Source: Bacteroidota bacterium
Lineage (GTDB): Bacteria > Bacteroidota > Bacteroidia > Chitinophagales > Chitinophagaceae
DNA length: 9,391 nucleotides
Reading direction: 5' to 3'
Assembly: GCA_947447835.1 (NCBI GenBank)
Contig: CANFLP010000072.1
Coordinates: forward strand, 1 to 9,391
The notes below the pieces were generated by a model. The model did no database searches. It had not been told where the DNA came from and saw nothing but the letters and a program-made list of their open reading frames with translations. A program made the translations under genes and the position numbers. Each line of letters begins with the position of its first letter. The first letter of the stretch is position 1. This document shows, in pieces, positions 6,605 to 9,391 of the stretch.

Positions 6605-8287
6605 ATGAAGATTTGTATAGCACAACAAAATTATCACATTGGCAACTTTGAGCAAAACACCGAGAAGATGTTATGTGCAATAGAAGAAGCCAAAAAGCTA
6701 GGAGCTGATATTATTTTATTTAGTGAGATGAGTGTATGTGGTTACCCCGCAAGAGACTTTGTAGAGTTCAATGATTTTATCAATAAATGCTACGAAAGCA
6801 TTGACAAGATTAAAGCTGCTGCTGATACTATTGGTGTATTAATTGGAAGTCCAGCGCGCAACCCCAACAAAAAAGGCAAGGACTTATACAATGCAGCCTT
6901 CTTTTTATATGAGCAAAAAATAGTTGCAGAAATTCATAAAACACTTTTACCTACTTATGACGTGTTTGATGAGAATAGATATTTCGAACCAGCGGATGAC
7001 TGGAAAGTAGTTCCATTTAAAGGGAAAAAATTAGCGATTACTATTTGTGAAGACATTTGGAATTTAGGTGACAACCCATTGTACCGTATTTGTCCAATGG
7101 ATAAAATGATGGACCAATCGCCCGATATTTTATTGAATTTAAGTGCCTCTCCGTTTGACTATACGCATGACGAAGACCGTAAAGCGACCATTAAATCCAA
7201 TGTAATCAAATACAAAAAACCATTGTTCTATTGCAATGCTGTGGGTAGTCAAACCGAAATTGTTTTTGACGGAGGTTCACTGGTTTTTGACAAAGACGCC
7301 AACCTGTGTGGCGCATTACCCATGTTTGAATCAGCAATGGAAATATTTGAATGTAACGAAGATGGAACCATTAATGCACCAATATTAGAACCCGCTGCGC
7401 GTGTCCCAAATAAAGAATTAAATCCTGCAGTACTGGTTCCTGAATTAAATATCGATCAAGTATATAAGGCTTTAGTATTAGGCGTTAAAGACTATTTTAA
7501 CAAGATGGGCTTTAAGCGTGCGATACTAGGTTCGTCTGGTGGTATAGATTCAGCAGTTACACTCGCAATTGCATGCGAAGCATTGGGGAAAGAAAATGTA
7601 CATGCTATATTAATGCCCTCTCCCTATTCAACTGAACATTCGGTTGATGATGCTGTGCAATTAAGTAAGAACTTAGATAATCTATATGACATCATTCCTA
7701 TTAAAGATGTTTATGAAACTTTTTTAAGCACATTAAAACCAATTTTCAAAGATCTTCCTTTTTCATTAGCCGAAGAAAACATACAAAGCAGATCTCGTGG
7801 AAATATTTTAATGGCCATTGCCAATAAATTAGGCTACGTTTTATTAAACACATCCAATAAAAGTGAATTAGCTACGGGCTATGGTACCTTATATGGCGAC
7901 ATGGCTGGAGGACTTGGTGTATTAGGCGATTGTTATAAAATGCAAGTATATGCATTGGCCAGATATATTAATAGAAACGATATAATTATTCCTCAAAATA
8001 TTATTGACAAAGCGCCAAGTGCCGAATTAAGGCCCAATCAAAAAGACAGCGATAGTTTACCTGAGTATGATGTGTTAGATCAAATCTTATATCAATATAT
8101 AGAGAAACGTGCCGATCCTTCTGTAATTAAATCATTAGGATTTGACGCCGCTTTAGTGGATCGAACTTTAAAAATGGTTAACAATAACGAATACAAGCGT
8201 AATCAGTTCTGCCCTATCATTCGTGTTTCTCCAAAAGCTTTTGGCGTTGGACGTAGAGTTCCAATAGTTGGAAAATATTTAAGCTAA
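6605..8287 (+). CDS. nadE: Glutamine-dependent NAD+ synthetase
   Basis: This 560-aa two-domain enzyme performs the last step of NAD+ synthesis, amidating nicotinic acid adenine dinucleotide with ATP and ammonia taken from glutamine. The N-terminal half is a nitrilase-fold glutaminase with the catalytic triad E41 (LFSEMSVCGYP), K112 (HKTLLPTYDVFDE) and C148 (ITICEDIWN). The C-terminal half is the synthetase: the ATP-binding P-loop SGGIDSA is at 311-317, followed by ENIQSRSRG (391-399) and NKSELATGYGTLYGDMAGG (418-436). Length fits the bacterial glutamine-dependent form and excludes the short ammonia-dependent type. The start MKICIAQQNYHIGNFE is the typical N-terminus. It is divergent from gldB, a neighbourhood I recall from other Bacteroidota, and ends at its own terminator, so it is probably monocistronic. 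Confidence 0.97.
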   Translation: MKICIAQQNYHIGNFEQNTEKMLCAIEEAKKLGADIILFSEMSVCGYPARDFVEFNDFINKCYESIDKIKAAADTIGVLIGSPARNPNKKGKDLYNAAFFLYEQKIVAEIHKTLLPTYDVFDENRYFEPADDWKVVPFKGKKLAITICEDIWNLGDNPLYRICPMDKMMDQSPDILLNLSASPFDYTHDEDRKATIKSNVIKYKKPLFYCNAVGSQTEIVFDGGSLVFDKDANLCGALPMFESAMEIFECNEDGTINAPILEPAARVPNKELNPAVLVPELNIDQVYKALVLGVKDYFNKMGFKRAILGSSGGIDSAVTLAIACEALGKENVHAILMPSPYSTEHSVDDAVQLSKNLDNLYDIIPIKDVYETFLSTLKPIFKDLPFSLAEENIQSRSRGNILMAIANKLGYVLLNTSNKSELATGYGTLYGDMAGGLGVLGDCYKMQVYALARYINRNDIIIPQNIIDKAPSAELRPNQKDSDSLPEYDVLDQILYQYIEKRADPSVIKSLGFDAALVDRTLKMVNNNEYKRNQFCPIIRVSPKAFGVGRRVPIVGKYLS

Positions 8288-8297
8288 GTATCAAATT

Positions 8298-8324
8298 AAA
8301 AGCGTCTACACAGACGCTTTTTTT
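8298..8324 (+). terminator. Intrinsic terminator after nadE
   Basis: AAAAGCGTCT (8298-8307) pairs with AGACGCTTTT (8312-8321) around the tetraloop ACAC, followed by further T to 8324. It begins 11 bp after the nadE stop. The next gene therefore needs its own promoter in the remaining 26 bp (8325-8350) or within the terminator; I see no clear -7 box there. Confidence 0.92.
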
Positions 8325-8350
8325 ATTAAATTGTGCTACAACCCGCCACT

Positions 8351-9391
8351 ATGAATAAAGTACTGCTTGTAATATGTATTGTCTTGTTTTCAGCAACACA
8401 ATTAAATGCGCAAAAACCCATTTTGCCTGGCGCTTATCAAACAAGTGAATACTTCCCTTTATTAAAAAATAAAAGAGTTGGATTATTCACCAATCAAACC
8501 GCAGTAATTGGTAGCACTCATTTAATTGATACCCTAATAAAAGCGGGCATCACCATTCAAAAAGTATTTACACCCGAACATGGTCTTAGAGGCACAGCTG
8601 ATGCTGGCGAAAAAGTAAGTGACGAAATAGATGCAAAAACGGGTATTAAGATTGTTTCTTTATATGGCAAAAAAAATGCTCCAGACGCAAATGATTTGTT
8701 AGACGTTGATATTATGTTATTTGATGTACAGGATGTAGGAACTCGTTTTTATACCTACATTAATTCTTTGCAATATTATATGGAAGCCGCTATGGCTAAT
8801 AATAAGCCACTAGTAATTTTAGATCGGCCTAATCCAAATGGACATTATGTAGACGGCCCAATTTTAGATGCCTCTTTTGTAAGTGGAGTTGGTAAACAAC
8901 CCATACCCATCGTTTATGGTTTGACTATGGGAGAATACGCGCAAATGTTAAGAGGTGAAAATTGGATAAAAATGGATCCAACAAAAGCAACACAAAATGC
9001 AAGTTGGTCACTTACTATTATTCGTAATAAAAATTACGACCACCATTCCATGTATGCTTTAAATGTCCCACCCTCGCCTAACCTTGCTGATATGACTTCT
9101 ATATTATGGTACCCTACAACTTGTTTAGTAGAAGGTACGGTTATGAGTGAAGGGCGTGGCACAGTGCATGCTTTCGCTTATATTGGACATCCAAGTATTG
9201 ATAATACAAAGTTTAGTTTTACGCCCAACCCAAGAGTTGGTGCAATGTCTTCTAAACTATATGGTCAAAAATGTTATGGATGGGATCTTACAAAAGTAAC
9301 GCCACCAAAGGATAAGATTGACCTTGGATTGATTATTGAAATGTATAAAAGCTTCCCGCAAAAAGATAGTTTTTTTATTGCACCAAAAGTG
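8351..9391 (+). CDS. namZ: DUF1343 / NamZ-type exo-beta-N-acetylmuramidase, secreted, 3'-truncated
   Basis: The frame stays open from ATG 8351 to the window end, giving 347 residues of a protein usually about 400 aa. Residues 1-20 form a signal peptide with a hydrophobic core and a likely cleavage after LNA, before Gln21; Cys9 lies inside the core and is not a lipobox. The rest matches DUF1343 (glycoside hydrolase family GH171). FTPEHGLRG has Glu76 and His77 in the putative active site, followed by FDVQDVGTRFYTY (124-136), LDRPNPNG (157-164), PIVYGLTMGEYA (186-197), PPSPNLADM (240-248) and EGTVMSEGRGT (261-271). The characterised member NamZ of Bacillus subtilis removes N-acetylmuramic acid from non-reducing ends of peptidoglycan fragments. 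A role in cell-wall recycling or scavenging in the periplasm is inferred from that. No partner recycling gene is visible, though any downstream operon is cut off. Confidence 0.9.
   Translation, partial: MNKVLLVICIVLFSATQLNAQKPILPGAYQTSEYFPLLKNKRVGLFTNQTAVIGSTHLIDTLIKAGITIQKVFTPEHGLRGTADAGEKVSDEIDAKTGIKIVSLYGKKNAPDANDLLDVDIMLFDVQDVGTRFYTYINSLQYYMEAAMANNKPLVILDRPNPNGHYVDGPILDASFVSGVGKQPIPIVYGLTMGEYAQMLRGENWIKMDPTKATQNASWSLTIIRNKNYDHHSMYALNVPPSPNLADMTSILWYPTTCLVEGTVMSEGRGTVHAFAYIGHPSIDNTKFSFTPNPRVGAMSSKLYGQKCYGWDLTKVTPPKDKIDLGLIIEMYKSFPQKDSFFIAPKV

Noticed and set aside
6550..6606. Longer GldB starting at ATG 6606
   Set aside because: It would place 36 residues before the lipobox Cys and overlap the nadE start codon; the ATG at 6549 gives a standard lipoprotein signal.

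Overview
This window is ordinary chromosomal DNA from a member of the Bacteroidota, most likely the Chitinophagia/Sphingobacteriia side (for example Chitinophagaceae; the family is inferred). It is AT-rich. Start codons lack clear Shine-Dalgarno sequences. One good TAnnTTTG-type -7 element is present, and a gliding-motility lipoprotein gene (gldB) sits back to back with nadE. There is no mobile element, tRNA, rRNA, CRISPR array or phage-like gene.

Layout. Positions 1-1623 (+) hold the C-terminal 540 residues of a large zinc metalloprotease whose start lies off the left edge. It converges on a bidirectional terminator at 1660-1693. Reading leftward from there are the pyruvate dehydrogenase E2 gene (1717-3381, -) and, upstream of it, an isocitrate dehydrogenase gene (3517-4968, -). 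A 177-bp divergent region (4969-5145) carries a -7 promoter element for icd and a perfect 7-5-7 dyad that looks like an operator. It leads on the other side into apaG (5146-5532, +). apaG converges, with only 9 bp between stop codons, on gldB (5542-6549, -). gldB and nadE (6605-8287, +) are divergent across 55 bp. nadE ends at a strong terminator (8298-8324), followed by a 5' fragment of a secreted DUF1343/NamZ-type exo-muramidase gene that runs off the right edge (8351-9391, +).

How the genes relate. E2 and isocitrate dehydrogenase are both central-carbon oxidation genes in the same direction: pyruvate to acetyl-CoA, then isocitrate to 2-oxoglutarate. NadE makes the NAD+ that such enzymes use. 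The isocitrate dehydrogenase carries residues that predict NAD+ rather than NADP+ use, the most informative functional point in the window. The other three envelope or secreted genes (metalloprotease, GldB, NamZ-like) have their own strands or transcription units and show no shared pathway.

I found no convincing new multi-gene system. The observations most worth following are the cofactor-determining residues of the isocitrate dehydrogenase and the uncharacterised dyad in the icd/apaG divergent region.
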